NCBI GenBank assembly: GCA_037903475.1
Contig: JBAJFG010000582.1
Coordinates: 62,001-126,000, forward strand
Length of the DNA stretch: 64,000 nucleotides
Reading direction: 5' to 3'
Source: Ancylostoma caninum
Taxonomy: Eukaryota > Nematoda > Chromadorea > Rhabditida > Ancylostomatidae
The position numbers and the translations under genes are program-made. Under the pieces are notes generated by a model. It saw only the letters and a list, made by a program, of their open reading frames with translations, did not search any database and was not told the origin of the DNA. This document shows, one piece after another, positions 22,097-34,124 of the stretch. Every line of letters begins with the position of its first letter. Position 1 is the stretch's first letter.

Positions 22097-22583
22097 AATC
22101 TTCGTTCATTCTTATCTGAGAGTTTTCTTGAGTAATTTCAGTTTCAACGTGGCGCATCAACTCTCCGACCGATGGTTTCCAGCCTTAAGCGTTTCAACAT
22201 CCAAGTTTTTCATTGTTTCATCCCGCATGAGAACCTATTCGTTTTTATTTTTCTTACTCTGTTCTCTTTCTTAGTTCTCCTCAATGTTTCGTTTGAGTTT
22301 CTAACAGTGTTTCCTATGATTCATCTAAAGGGTCCTGTTTTACCACTTCTCCAGTCGTGTTTTCCTTTAGAATGCTAGTGCACTTCCATAGATATCTCCT
22401 GGGGCGTCTCCAGCTAGCCTTCGCACCCGGGCTCGCTGGACCTTAGATTGGGGTAGCTTCTTCGCGCAACGCATTCTAACTGGACAACAGACTCTTAACT
22501 AAGTCAATAATTGTTGCTATTCACCTCGTCCTCTACACCATGCATGTGAATATTCGGCTATTGACAAAATAAATGATGATGAT
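20831..22583 (+). mobile_element. CR1/Jockey-like LINE, 5'-truncated
   Basis: A single intact 421-codon frame (20831-22096), then a 3' UTR ending AATAAATGATGATGATGAC near 22570-22586. LINEs of this kind lack poly(A) and end in a short tandem word, here GAT. The upstream endonuclease and the first reverse-transcriptase motifs are missing, so truncation lies around codon 41. The target-site duplication is not visible because another element starts at the 3' end. Confidence 0.85.
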
Positions 22584-23220
22584 GACGACCGCGTGGCTCA
22601 CCGGTGAGCCGCGCTTTTTCGGTCGCGTGGGACCGCGCGGCTCACCGGTGAGCCGCGCCCTTTTTGACAAGTACTGGACCTTATTTCCGAACCATTTTGC
22701 AGCATTTCAATATTGAATAGTTACATTCCTTCCTAAAAAGGTCCCAAACAAGTGCAGTTTAAGGAGGAGTTCTCCCTTATTGCGACAAACATCATGAAAA
22801 GTATGGAATTTTGAAGTCGAGGAAGATTGCTTCACATTTCTTTTGTCGTGGATGGAATTACTCTGTGCAAAAGCCATATTTTCTACATAGAATCACATTC
22901 GTTACATCCTGCGCTTCTTTATTAGTCAGGCTAGAACCTTAGGAACGTGTATAGTCTCTGGACACTCCCTTATAACACTAAAAACACCCTCTACAAACTA
23001 CGTTCGGTCTTAATGGAATCCAGAAGCGTTTAGAATCTCTACTTTTTTGTCCGATGATACTTGTAATCTTCTGGAACTAGATTTCAAAATTGTTTCTGCA
23101 AAATGATCTGTTTTTGTCCGAATTATCTTATCGTAATGGTGTGGAACTCCGCGGGCGCCGCACTCTTGAAAGGGGCGTTGGTCCCACGCGCCAGACACGC
23201 AAAAATGCGCGCGGTCGTCA
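22583..23220. mobile_element. Inverted-repeat element at the CR1 3' end
   Basis: TGACGACCGCG at the left pairs with CGCGCGGTCGTCA at 23208-23220. CGCGTGGGACC (about 22625) pairs with GGTCCCACGCG (about 23180). The left end also holds two copies of GCTCACCGGTGAGCCGCG, itself a palindrome. It begins exactly at the terminal GATGATGAC of the LINE, so it inserted there or was captured. No coding sequence is seen. Confidence 0.6.
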
Positions 23221-24070
23221 ATGGGTTAATACTTTATCATCTAAAACTACATACTTTTGCTTCTAATTCTATTTACATACATATCTGCCCTTGCTTCATT
23301 TTGGTCAATTTTTCTTTCTGAAACCCAATTTCCCTAACGCATGCATACTTTTTATACAAAAACCACTAAAACTTGCACTACAAAAAAGCACCTTTCAGAG
23401 TAGAAGTGCAACGGTGCACTTCAATCGCCAAATATTGCTGTTTTTATAGAAGCGATGCAACAAACATTCATGTGAAGGACATTCACGTGCAAAACTTAAG
23501 CGAGTTTTTTTTGGTTAAGATGTCAAAGAACGAACAGCAAGCTGTTAGCATATTTGTGTTCGAATTAATATTTTAATTAATATTTTAACAAGCCGTTCCC
23601 TTCGTTTCATAAATACCAATTAGTTTGGCATTAACTGGCCATACTATTTATTAATAGAAACCAATTCTTTCGCATGCATAGAATCTAGTGCAGCCTCAAT
23701 CCTTAAGTGCTTCCGCCCGGTTGTTGATCACTTAGTAGTGTCCTCAGCATTGCAAATAGGTCGTCGAAAATTCTTGTATGTACTCGAGATTTGCCATGGA
23801 ATAAGACGCACAGAGCGCAGGATTCGTTCTTGTGCTTTAGCGAACATGAAGATTCCACAATTGGGCAGAACTCGGCTTGAAATGATTTATAGCGGATGTC
23901 AGAAGCCTCTCTTCAAGACAACTTTGTGTACTAAATAACAAAAGATGAACCACTAAAGCAAAAAATGGTGGTTGTGCTGTACGACAGAGAGAGACAGAGT
24001 TACGTGTGTATATTGTGGCATGTATGTACGTATGTAGGGTGACAGACATGACCAAATGCAAACAATACAA
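23221..24070. other. Intergenic, nothing recognised
   Basis: AT-rich, no convincing exon. Short simple runs only. Confidence 0.35.
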
Positions 24071-24074
24071 TCAG

Positions 24075-25345
24075 TAATATGTATGTGGCGTTACGCGTGG
24101 AATTCAAATTGGCAGCACATTGCGTACATACCAGGGATGAGCGGATACGAGATTTGGGATAACGGTGCGGATAACGGATAGGCCAAAATTGACCGGATAA
24201 CGGATAACGAATAAGTGCTCCAGATGCTACAGGACACCGTATTCGTTGTTGCAAAATCGACGTCGTATTTTCGACCCACGAGCGTTGGAATAATATTTTG
24301 AAGTGTAGAGTTATGTTTTCACCATACTTTTGGTATGAATTCGAACGAACATTTCCTTCTGTTTCTGTCCTTTCATTCTCATTCAGACCGATCCACTTTC
24401 CCAAGCTTTTCCAGGATAATCGAAATGTAGCCGTTCGCAAAAATTTCTGTCAAACTGAATCATGGGTACAAATTCGATAACAACGCTGAAGATAGGAAGG
24501 GGAGTGTTACCACCGTATATGCGAGGGAATGTCAAACAAAGTCTTAGCCCAATGTTGTCTAAGTGAATCAATTTTGGACATATGTATGTGTCAGAGTTAT
24601 TTACTTAAACTTGATAATGTCAACACCCTTGTTAGGGCACTGGCGGAAGCTATCACCAGACGATATGTTCAAGATGTCGAAGACGACCATAAGATTCATT
24701 ATTCTGCTATTTTCGAGGCAGTGGAACGAATAGACATGGTGGAAAATTTGAGCAAGTCGGTTCCCCAAAAGCAACAGTTTCATATTGCTTTTGTGGAGTT
24801 CTGATAAACATTTTGGAATTGACTGACTATAACGAAAGTATTGACGTTCAAACACTATTTAACAGATACATTCAAAAAATGATAAAAATCATAGAGTTCA
24901 ATGAATAGTCGAATGAACCTTGCTTGGAAGATGCATCGCTCATCGGTTGCTGCGAGGTTTCAACGTTGTTGATTTCCAAACATTGGCCAACGTTGTTGAT
25001 ACTTTTACAAGTAGATATTGGTTTCGAGGTTGTTTCCCGATTTCGTCGGACAACCCAGAAAACATGAACACGAGCATTTCTTTTTGGGCAGATACAAGTC
25101 TGTATCAGCTTCTCCTACCTTGCTACAAGATCGCAAACCACTGACGACGTGAAACTGGACTAGATCGAATAATATAATACTTATTGGAATGGAGGCTATC
25201 CTCCGTTGAAGACGTGCGAAATGAAGCTTCGGCCTTATCCGCACCGTCATCCGGCCCTAAAAGCCCGGTTAACGATGCGAATAACGGACAGGCCAACCTA
25301 CGGATAATGGCAAAACGAACAACCGGATACGGACAATCCGCCTAT
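24075..25345 (+). repeat. GGATAAC-word repeat (family A) composite, copy 1
   Basis: 24131-24217 reads CCAGGGATGAGCGGATACG, then GGATAACGG words with a central GGATAGGCCAAAATTG. 24497-24790 and 25190-25345 match, in reverse, the copy at 31012-31500. About 400 bp at 24790-25190 has no counterpart in that copy. The frame at 24529-24804 (DNVNT.. AEAITRRYVQ) has a partial match in the other copy (DNVNTLLSVLVEAITRR). It may be a decayed element-encoded peptide, but I recognise no family. Confidence 0.65.
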
Positions 25346-25361
25346 CTCTGTGTACTACATA

Positions 25362-25560
25362 CAGGAAGCTCCAAATGTCCGCAGTCAAGAGGGGCGCGGC
25401 CACGACGCGGCTTTAGGCAGAGACACAGGCGCTCTGCATGCTGCCACGGGTTGTCTGCAGAATTAGAGAAGCCAGAGGCAGCATAGAGAGCGCCTGTGTC
25501 TGATCAAGGAGCCGCGCCGTGGCCACGTCCCTTTTGTGTGCGGACATTTGGAGCTTCCTG
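25362..25560. mobile_element. 199-bp palindromic MITE with TA target duplication
   Basis: CAGGAAGCTCCAAATGTCCG at the left and its complement CGGACATTTGGAGCTTCCTG at the right, flanked by TA (25360-25361, 25561-25562). The arms extend about 85 bp each, with GCCACGACGCGGCT and GACACAGGCGCTCT words. TA duplication fits a Tc1/mariner-mobilised MITE. Confidence 0.8.
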
Positions 25561-25676
25561 TACTTGATGGAGCAAAGTGAATGTTGTTGCATGTCAGCAT
25601 GTTTGTTTCCTGTCGCTTTTGAGCAGATTGTAAATACTGTCGACCGTAAATGTTATTCTGCACAATTAGCGTCGAT

Positions 25677-25917
25677 GGCGCTGCGTTTTTCGAGGACACG
25701 GAAAGCACGCGGCGCGGTCGCCCCACTCGCGCTGGAATTATCGCCGTGGCGGCGAATCAGTGTTTTCCTGGTGGCTTTTTCGAAATTATATTCGGTGTTA
25801 GCTGCCAAGAAAATTAACTATAAAGAAAATCCTATAGTTCGTTGTCGCAGCAAGAATCTTAGCGCGAGCGGCGCAGTCGCGGCGCGTGCTTCCCAAGTCC
25901 GCGAAAAACGCGCCGCC
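25677..25917. mobile_element. Foldback element, about 57-bp GC-rich arms
   Basis: GGCGCTGCGTTTTTCGAGGA ... CACTCGCGCT (25677-25734) pairs with AGCGCGAGCGGCGC ... CGAAAAACGCGCCGCC (25861-25917). A 168-codon open frame running through it is an artefact of the arms. Confidence 0.65.
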
Positions 25918-27470
25918 TCAACGCTTTCTATATATGCAAAAATATTAGTTCCAAGAAGTGCTGCCTCCAATTTTTACACATTTTTACACAAGTCAAGAAA
26001 ATATTTCGTTTATCAATGTAAGTAAATCACTAATTAGGACTTTAATGAGATCTCATGAAAAGTTTTCAACAAACTTAGACAAAAATCGTCTCTTGTGTTC
26101 TAGAATTCATTCTAACGTCAACTTTTGCAATTCGTTACCACACGTTGATAGGCGCTAACCGTTAAGGGTCAACGTTTGGGTTTACGCGTGTCAACTTGGG
26201 TTTCTATGATGTGACGATGGCCCCTTCGCCCACTACGATGTGTACAGTAACAGTTATGAACGTTTTTATCCCTCCTGTAAGCCTGATATTCAACGCATCC
26301 GTGCAGTTCTTGCTGAAAGAGTATGTGTATTCAAAGGTCAGCATTAGCTGTCTACATCAGCAGATTAGCCAGTTCCGGACATTGACTAATTGATAGCTAA
26401 ATATATTCCTGGCTGTCATTGCCAGAAATAATAAGAACCTAGTGTGCTTTGGCCTTTATATGTCGCTCTAGTTTCCTTAACTACGAGTAAGAATGCCAAA
26501 GATTTTTTTCGCCAAAACTTCGCGACGAAGCCCCAGCGAAGCCTCCTATTTCGGCAATTCTTAGGTTTTGCTTACACTTAGATAATAAAGTAAAATCCTA
26601 GTGAGAAGTTTTTAAAGAGTAGTTCTTGATGTATGTATAATAACTGGGACCTAACTAAAAACTATCGTTTTATTTATCGTTAGTTGTTTATGAATCAATT
26701 TGCACTTCGAGAAATTGAGAAAGGGTGGGAGGGCTATGACTGTACTTGCTCTCCTATCATGGTTAAACTAAATTCATTTCGAAAGTGTGGGTTTTTCGAC
26801 TAAATCGGAGGTTCGAGATCGGGCATACTCACTATGATATTCGATTCTGAGTATAGTGGTTATTTTCTTCCAAACAATGTCACGAAGGCAAAATTCGTTC
26901 TTCAAAGAATTTCACTCAATAATTAGACCGAATGATTTTTTCTGAGAAAAAGCAGCAAGTGAATTAGTGAAAGTAGGGGAGCACTGAAGGTAACCCTAAA
27001 CTCGATTAGTGGATCGGTACAACTGCTACATACCTACTCGAAATTACTGCCGTCAGCATACCTAAATAGGAAGCGCAAGGGTTCAAACAGTGATATTCCG
27101 TCCAGTTCCGCAAATTAGCTTGGCCCCATGTGTGCCTTGAGTTGTGCAAAAAAGAAGTAAGAAGTACGAAATGATTGACTTGACTGAAGGAGCAGAAAAG
27201 ACAAATAGACCACATTCTCAGGTAAAAAGCAAACAAACGCAGTGCACAGCAAATAAATGCTTTACAAACGAAGCAAGCCTGGTCACAGTAGCAGCAAAAC
27301 CCCTGCAAAACGCGTGAAGCTGCAGCTAAAAAAATGGCAAAGAATGGCATAACTGAGCACTTTTTGAGTGTTCATGCAAGTGAATAGCGCCAGAGCGTGC
27401 TCGTGCTTAATTGCGTATGAATTGTCATGCAACAGCCGGTGACCACTGCCTAAGAAGTTTAGTCAGTCTA
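25918..27470. other. Intergenic, nothing recognised
   Basis: AT-rich sequence with no convincing coding exon and no recognised repeat. Confidence 0.35.
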
Positions 27471-27473
27471 CAA

Positions 27474-27858
27474 TTACATTTCGCACCAATTAGATTCGAC
27501 AGTAATTACGGCATAAGTAACGAGCCCAGCAGCTCGAGAAAACATCAACAACGCGTTGTTGACTTCGGCTGAGAGAAGGAAACGAATCATTGGTATGCGG
27601 AGCTTTTCCTGGCTCATGCTTCCCTATAGGAAAAAAACGTGCTTTGATTAAGCATCACATTTTGTTATGGGACACTTACCACCCTCGAGCGAAAGGCCCT
27701 GGTAGTGCAGTGCATAGAAAGCCGCTTTCCATGCTCTTCCCCAGAAAGAATAGTTCATCCCTGACCTGAGGTGACTGATAAGGTGCTGAAGTAAGTAGGT
27801 AAGACACCTTTCAACCATGTTTGGCTGTTTCTCCTCAAGTTCAAGAAGACAAAACGGC
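27474..27858 (-). CDS. Two 3' exons of an unrecognised gene
   Basis: Exon 27858-27680 (left edge uncertain, CAG acceptor at 27859-27861) ends WKAAFYALHYQGLSLEG with a phase-1 GTAAGT donor. The next exon, 27568-27474, follows TTCTCTCAG and joins in frame to read AEVNNALLMFSRAAGLVTYA ..., ending NWCEM and TAA. The splice phase fits exactly, both splice sites are strong, and the codons look protein-like. The N-terminal exon(s) upstream were not found. I recognise no family or motif. It could be the C-terminal part of a soluble helical protein. Confidence 0.5.
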
Positions 27859-27859
27859 C

Positions 27860-30625
27860 TGACGCTACACGTGCGGTGCACGTTCTTTGTTCCATACCGT
27901 GCGGAAACAATTTTATAATTATCACAACTGGAGTAGTGATTAGTGTCCTGATAACGAATAAAAGACCCTTTACTAGCGTACTGTTATGTGTGATCCGATG
28001 AGGAGAGTTCGAAAGCGTTGATTGTGTCAGCTGTTTTTTTTTTGGGGCGAGATCGATTATTCGCACTGCTTTGCAGTGTTTTTGCAGATTTTTTTTCACA
28101 TTTAGGAGGTTCTTGACCACTCCCGCACATTTTTCAGGAAGTTGTTCTACCTATCTCGAATGAATGCTCCCAAAAGTAGAGATATCTTAGTGACAGGAGA
28201 AAACATGTGGCTTTTAGGTTCTATTGTATTGGCAAAAGGAGGAACTCTAAAATCTTCTGCCTTGTTTTCAAATGGAAGCTTTGAAAATCTATGGAGTTAG
28301 CTGTTGGACAGCACACTATTGAAACACAGTGTAACACTGTGCTCAGTGGTCTAACGGTTGACGCTCTAACGGTTCGAAAACGATTAGTAACTCAGACACG
28401 TGTTCCAAACATAAAAGCGCAGAGCAGATACGAGACCCTTGCCCAACGACGATAAATATGTGAATTTGCATTTATCCTGAGACGGAGACCTCTCGCAGAA
28501 TTCGAAACACGGATGTTCGGGAAAAGAGCATGAGGACAGTGGGCGTGGCCAAAATAGGCGACCGCTCTATAGGCGCTTCAGGAAAGAGTCGGTGTTGGTG
28601 CATTCACAGACTGAAGGTTAGCTCTGTGGTTGTGCACTATCAAGCATAGCGCCTGCAGAACGGCATGACAATGATTGGAAACGACCGCGTCTCAGTTCGT
28701 GGTCCTTCTACCAGTAGCGACTACCGGTTGAATGGACTATACCATAGCTCGTTGTTAGAGTTGGTAGCGTTTTGGTGAAATCCAATGAAGATATTTGGGA
28801 GCTTTGGTGCTTGTGGTGCAAGAAGTAACTCTCTCAAACCAAAGACTGTGAATGTGAGCACTTTTAGGTGTTTTCTGATCATTAACAGCTGCAGGACACC
28901 TTTTGCTTATGTGTACATGGAGCACAACAGAGTTTAGTTTTTCTTCGCTACCAGTATGCTACCACCACACACACCACAGTATGTTTGATGAAGATTTTAA
29001 AAACCTTAATACATTCAAAAATTCCACTCAAATCAATTCAACTCAAAAAAAAAATGGGCAAAGTTATATTAGATCGAATCTCGCAAATACATATAAGGGT
29101 AATTTATACCATATGTATGTATGTGTTCGACGCGCGTGCACTTATCTTACGAAGGATAGACCCAGACGCAGCCGGTACGCAGCTCAAACTCAAATCGGAT
29201 CCAGGCGCTCGCCGAGTCGCGGCTATTCGCGTCGGTCGTGCAATATCTACACTTAGAGTGGACATGCATCGTCCAAAGGTCTTCATGTAAAATTTCCCCA
29301 GATATGTATGTGCGTTTCTATAAATTGCCACGAAATTATGTACATAATTTGGATTACAGCCCAACCAACAATTTTTCTTTTCTGTACCTAAGAAGCGATA
29401 TTACGACAAAAGCAACGTTTGTATTGCATGTTTGAGCAGAATTGCGGATTAGAAATATGGTCCATCTCAAAATTGAGGGGTAGCCTATGTGATGCATGTA
29501 GGCGCACAACCAGTTTTTACTCGACACGTAATCGCATTCTTTGTTATAGTTGCCGTGAGCCAACGTGCTGGTAAATACCCCTTTCATCTCGGAATTTGAA
29601 ACATGTCAATGCAAGAATGTTGACATTGACATTATGCAAATTGAAGTACTCGGATCAGTTGGAAATTCGAATATTCGAAAAAGAATAATAATAGTACAAC
29701 CAAGAGAAAAGGTATAATTGTAAAATGTGAAATATCACGATAATAATAATTGCCAAAAATGTGAGTTCTGTTCAAAACAGAAAAAGCAGGTACGAAAGCC
29801 TTGAAGTGCGCTACGAAATATGTGCAACTTCCGATGTCGGTTATAGGAAAAATCGGAAATTTCTAACACTGAAGACTGTACCACGGAAAACGAGCATTAT
29901 TTCTTCAATGTAGTGCTCTGTTTTGCTCGAACAAACAAATATTTCCATTTGCGGCTAAGTTACTAATTATTTCAACTAAATTACCTAGTTTTCATATGGG
30001 CTCCAGCACAGCTACTTATTCTTGCGGCCGACAGGGTCGCTCAAGCAAACAAATGAAAATGACGCCATGGCGGGCGCAGGACATCGCTGTCGGTGCACTT
30101 TCTGCATATTGTCTACTCAATTATGTACTTGTGTATGCATATACTAATGGAGAACAATGGCGAAACAAAAATAACAATGATGAACAAAAATTCAATATGA
30201 GCTTCAATGATTCCATCTATGGGATTCATGAATTCGGAATTTGTCCTTTTTTAGAATGAATTCAGCGTTCTTTGATGCCCAAAAGCATGCTTGGCAGTTT
30301 CCCCGCTTTTTATGAACGTGTAAAAAGGGCTGAATGAAAGGTATCAAAAAAGGTATAAAAGATATCTTCATTGCGCGTGGCATCGAAGGAACAGGGTCCT
30401 TGAGGTTATCATGGCTCTGATGAGCGGTAAGTCGCAGATAATCTTTGCACACTTCCTAAGCTTTTGTTTAAGGAAAGATTGCGACTGAGACTCCTTTCTA
30501 CGGGATATTGAGGTTTCAGCCAAGACCAAGCAGGGCTTACGTATGTACGTACACATGAGAGGAGACAGTTAATGTCGCTCAGTTCCTCAACATAGTTTCG
30601 GCGTTTCTTCCTCATGTGGAAATGT
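27860..30625. other. Intergenic, one weak tRNA-like segment
   Basis: Nothing convincing was found. GTGCTCAGTGGTCTAACGG ... GGTTCGAAAAC at 28340-28380 has tRNA A- and B-box-like words but wrong spacing and no cloverleaf. Short open frames around 28985-29290 lack splice context. Confidence 0.35.
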
Positions 30626-30629
30626 ACTC

Positions 30630-31005
30630 ATGATATCTACTAGAATCGGAGCTTCAAGGGAATGGCTACACCAATTATTGAACTTCCTAAAGGAAAGACG
30701 AAGTTTTTGTAACTACGAAATGGTTCACTACCGCTTTCCAACTTGTTTTCAACGAAAGTGCAGTTGCTGTTCCGAGGCAAAGGACTACACTGATGTGAAG
30801 AGATACACATTTTCTCATATGAAAACAATACCTTTACCATACAATGCTCTAAGTTGAGTGAGGTTATGGTCGATTTTTAGGACTTCAAAGAAGACAAAGA
30901 CGACATGTTCCTGGAAAACTTTCAGCAGTGGCTGCAGAACACAAGCCAGCGAGCAAAAATGCTGAAAAGACGCAGACATGACGGCATCTTGATGCCACAA
31001 GAAAG
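30630..31005 (+). CDS. Putative small two-exon gene segment, function unknown
   Basis: Exon 1 (30630-30794, 55 codons) starts MISTRIGASREWLHQLL and contains a Cys cluster RKCSCCSEAK, ending at a phase-0 GTGAAG donor. Exon 2 (30881-31005) follows CGATTTTTAG and reads DFKEDKDDMFLENFQQWLQ, then a basic stretch LKRRRHDG, ending at a phase-2 GTACAC donor. Downstream it runs into the family A repeat at 31012, so the real continuation is unknown. A possible terminal exon with a strong TTTTTCAG acceptor starts at 32900. The splice-compatible frame is the only evidence, and no domain is recognised. Confidence 0.4.
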
Positions 31006-31011
31006 GTACAC

Positions 31012-31500
31012 ATCAGGGATGAGCGGATTGTCCGTATCCGGTTGTCCATTTTGCCGTTATCCGTAGGTTTTGGCCTATCCGTTATCCGCACCGTAATCCG
31101 GAGTTTTGGCGCCGGATAACGGTGCGGATAAGATCACAAATAGAAGCTTCATTTCGCACGTTCTCAACAGATTATAGCCTGGAAACCGTTGCTTTTAGGG
31201 AATCCACTTGCACAAATTTTCCACAATGTCCATTCGTTCACGGTAACGAAAATATCATAATAATGAATCTTATGGTCACCTTGAACCTTGAACAGATCTT
31301 CTGGTGATAGCTTCCACCAGTACGCTCAGAAGGGTGTTGACGTTATCAAATTTGATTCCATAACGCTGAGACACATATGTCCAAAATTGACTCAGTTGGA
31401 CCAATATCGGGCTAAGATTTTGTTTGACGTTCCCTCGCGCATGCGCTGGTAGAATTCCCCTTCTAGCTGCAACGTTGTTACTGAGTTCGAGCCCGTGATT
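31012..31500 (-). repeat. GGATAAC-word repeat (family A), copy 2
   Basis: The left end reads CAGGGATGAGCGGATTGTCC on the plus strand, then TTATCCG words and an inverted GCGCCGGATAACGGTGCGGA. The remainder to 31500 matches 24497-24790 in reverse. The repeat is partly palindromic at its word-rich end. Confidence 0.7.
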
Positions 31501-32099
31501 CAGTTTCACACGAATTTTTGTAAACGACTACCTTTCGACTTTCGAGAGAACTTCTTTAAAAAACCGGAAAGACTCTCTCTTCAAGCCTTTTTTCTTTTTT
31601 GACTCTTTCTTTTTAAGAAATTTGCTCTCACTCTACCTCTTAATTACCTAGAGATGTCAATTTTGTAATCTGTGAAAGAACATACTTATTTTTGAAGATT
31701 TAGTTGTAGTCACATATGGCTTTTTCATTGCTACCTCATGTAGCTACAATCTTCATTCAGCTGTTTCATATTCATATTTGTTTTGTTTCATATTTCCATC
31801 TCATTTATGGCTTTATCTGTTTGGCTGGAATGGCCTCCGTGTATCTGGTGAAACGAAGTAGCAAATTCATACGGAATATTCACTGCTGGATCGTTTAGTA
31901 GAGCTAGGAAGCTTACGAAATTCTTGTTTGAATGCTGTCCTCAAGTAGGAAATTGCTAAAGCCAGCGACCGCTTACCGCCCCATTTACATACCTAAGGTG
32001 TTACTGAATTCTAGATTCTTCCAAAACCCCGACCTCATTTGAAGGAAATGCACTAGTTCATTTTTCATTCAATACATGACAACAAATCTCTTTCTTTCA

Positions 32100-32370
32100 C
32101 ACCACGTTGATTTCAACAATGTACATCAAAAGCCACAAAAGTGCCAAAAAACACGATCTTCAAGAAGGTAGAAGGTGTAGTTTTCGGGGACCATTTGAGA
32201 GAACGGTTCTTGTGGGCCGACTGCTGGGGGCGCGGGGGGGCCCCCCCCCCCACAACAGCACCGTTAAACAGTTGTAATGCCCGGACTGCCAGATCAGATG
32301 GGTTCGGCAAACTAACGAAGACCCTGTCCCAGAAAACAGGTTTCTAGATGGTTTTGAGGAATTTTATGTG
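32100..32370 (+). repeat. Family E repeat fragment with a G7C11 homopolymer junction
   Basis: GGCAAACTAACGAAGACCCT, then GTCCCAGAAAACAGGTTTC (32307-32345), matches the family E copies at 20690 and 60210. Upstream at 32234-32251 a run of seven G is followed directly by eleven C. Confidence 0.55.
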
Positions 32371-32899
32371 CTTTACACCTCCGAATCCGTGGGTCGAAAT
32401 GGCCCAGAATCTCCAAAAAGGGGTTGAACACGAAAATGAGTGAAGGCATGCCCTTAAGTGCAGGAAAAGCCCCATAGTGTAAAAAACCGTCACCAACGAC
32501 CATCATAAAGAACGTTTCCCCTCGAAAGCTGTTCTTATCCGCAATTTATGAGACCAATTCAAGTAGGATTCCCACGAACCGAGTGAGACTGGCCAATTAC
32601 TCTAAAGAACAACCACAGCTCAGGGGGACAACTCGTGCAGCATGGAGGGTCACATATCTGAACGTTTCATGACTTGAGAATTCTCAGCTGTCCGGGATTA
32701 ATGTTTTTAGAAATTGTGTACAGTAAAACTTGCCTTTGAATGTAGCGCATACGGGGAAACCAGCAAAACTCAATTCCATTTCACACATTCTGGATTTCGA
32801 CTAGGGTTGTGAGGATCATGTGATTGCCATGTCATTTCCGGAGTTGTTTCATAATCATATACGGGGAGGAATTTATGTTATGTTTCAAACCTTTTTCAG

Positions 32900-33005
32900 T
32901 AATCCAACTAATCCAACGGAATGTGAATCCTGCCAAACAACTTGCTCTGAGACTACGTAAAATTGAGAATAAGGATGATAAGAAGATTAACAGTAATGGA
33001 GGATA
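32900..33005 (+). CDS. Candidate terminal exon, unassigned
   Basis: A strong acceptor, ACCTTTTTCAG, ends at 32899. Two frames stay open: one reads IQLIQRNVNPAKQLALRLRK and ends KINSNGG with TAG at 33003-33005. The other, in the phase left by the exon at 31005, gives NPTNPTECESCQTTC and an earlier stop. Which is used, if either, cannot be decided here. Confidence 0.25.
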
Positions 33006-34110
33006 GGAAAAATAGGTGTAGTCGTTAATCCAAAGTGAAAAGTGACTTCCACTGAAAACCTAGAAATCTGTGTTATTCTTATTCCACTGACCTTTGAGAT
33101 TAGCATGCAAAACTATGGAGGCGCGCTGTCCTTAGTGAATTTTTGTATAATGAAGTGTTTGGTCTGAATTGCCTGAAAGGTCAATTTATGCCGCATCTGG
33201 ACGTGAATGAATTGCTGAGTGTTCTCCAGTTTTCAATTTTAGAAGAAATTTAGAACATTACCTTAACTAAGGAGCAACAGCAGCAGAATTGCACCGCACT
33301 TCATGTTAACACCCAGAGAATATTTGCTCTGTCAGTTGTCAGGAGGCATTCATACAAAAAGCGACTGATCGGAAAATTCCCGAACTTGGGTAAATGAACT
33401 GAGACTTTGGGTTTTGCCCTAGATTCCGATCGCCCCCATCTCTTAACGTAAATGTGCCGTAATATAATTAACCGGTGCCGGCTTCTTGTGACCACTTCGT
33501 CTCATATTTTAACATTTGCCCAATTCAGGTCCCAACTTTCAATGACCATACACTGTCCCAAGGTCGGCATGTCGATGATTCTTCTGTTTAGTCTCCTGTT
33601 CTAGTTAGTTCTCGGCCTTGTTTGCTTGCATTACAGTTCCTGCTAGTGCACAAATAAATAAATAAAACAAATATAAATGACTGAAACATCTCGGAGCGAA
33701 TGCTGTGTCGTCATTTTTAAATTTTTCTCTTTGACCCATAAACGCGCAGTTATAGTTTTACACCCAAATGTATGATGTATGATCCATTGTGAAGCTTTTT
33801 GAGAAAGTATTTCAGATACAACAGAAGGAAAAAGACTACTCGGTAGCTCAGAATGTCTCCGGAGTAGATCGGGACATTTCGAAAAAAAAAACCCCATGAA
33901 AGTAAAACTCGCCGTTTATCTTAGTTTTTGCACGAATATCGCAGGCATTGTTCGGTGTATAATTTGAACTTACTCCTGCGTTTTTACCTTTCTTTTAGAC
34001 CTACCCGAATTTTTTTGTCTGAGCTATTCGGATCGAATACGAAAGCTCATCAAATAACTTATAAGAAGGTTCCATAATAGAAAGAGAACCATCGAATCTC
34101 AAACAGTAGC
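33006..34110. other. Intergenic, nothing recognised
   Basis: AT-rich, no convincing exon or repeat. Confidence 0.35.
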
Positions 34111-34124
34111 AATTATAGTTCTAA

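Noticed and set aside
25519..26025. 168-codon plus-strand frame
   Set aside because: It runs through the arms of two foldback elements and has no start or splice context.
28335..28385. tRNA-like A and B boxes
   Set aside because: The spacing is too short and no acceptor, D or T stems can be drawn.
29104..29290. Basic reading frames around GGTACGCAGCTCAAACTC
   Set aside because: No splice context and both strands are open; it looks like a dispersed repeat, but no second copy is in the window to prove it.
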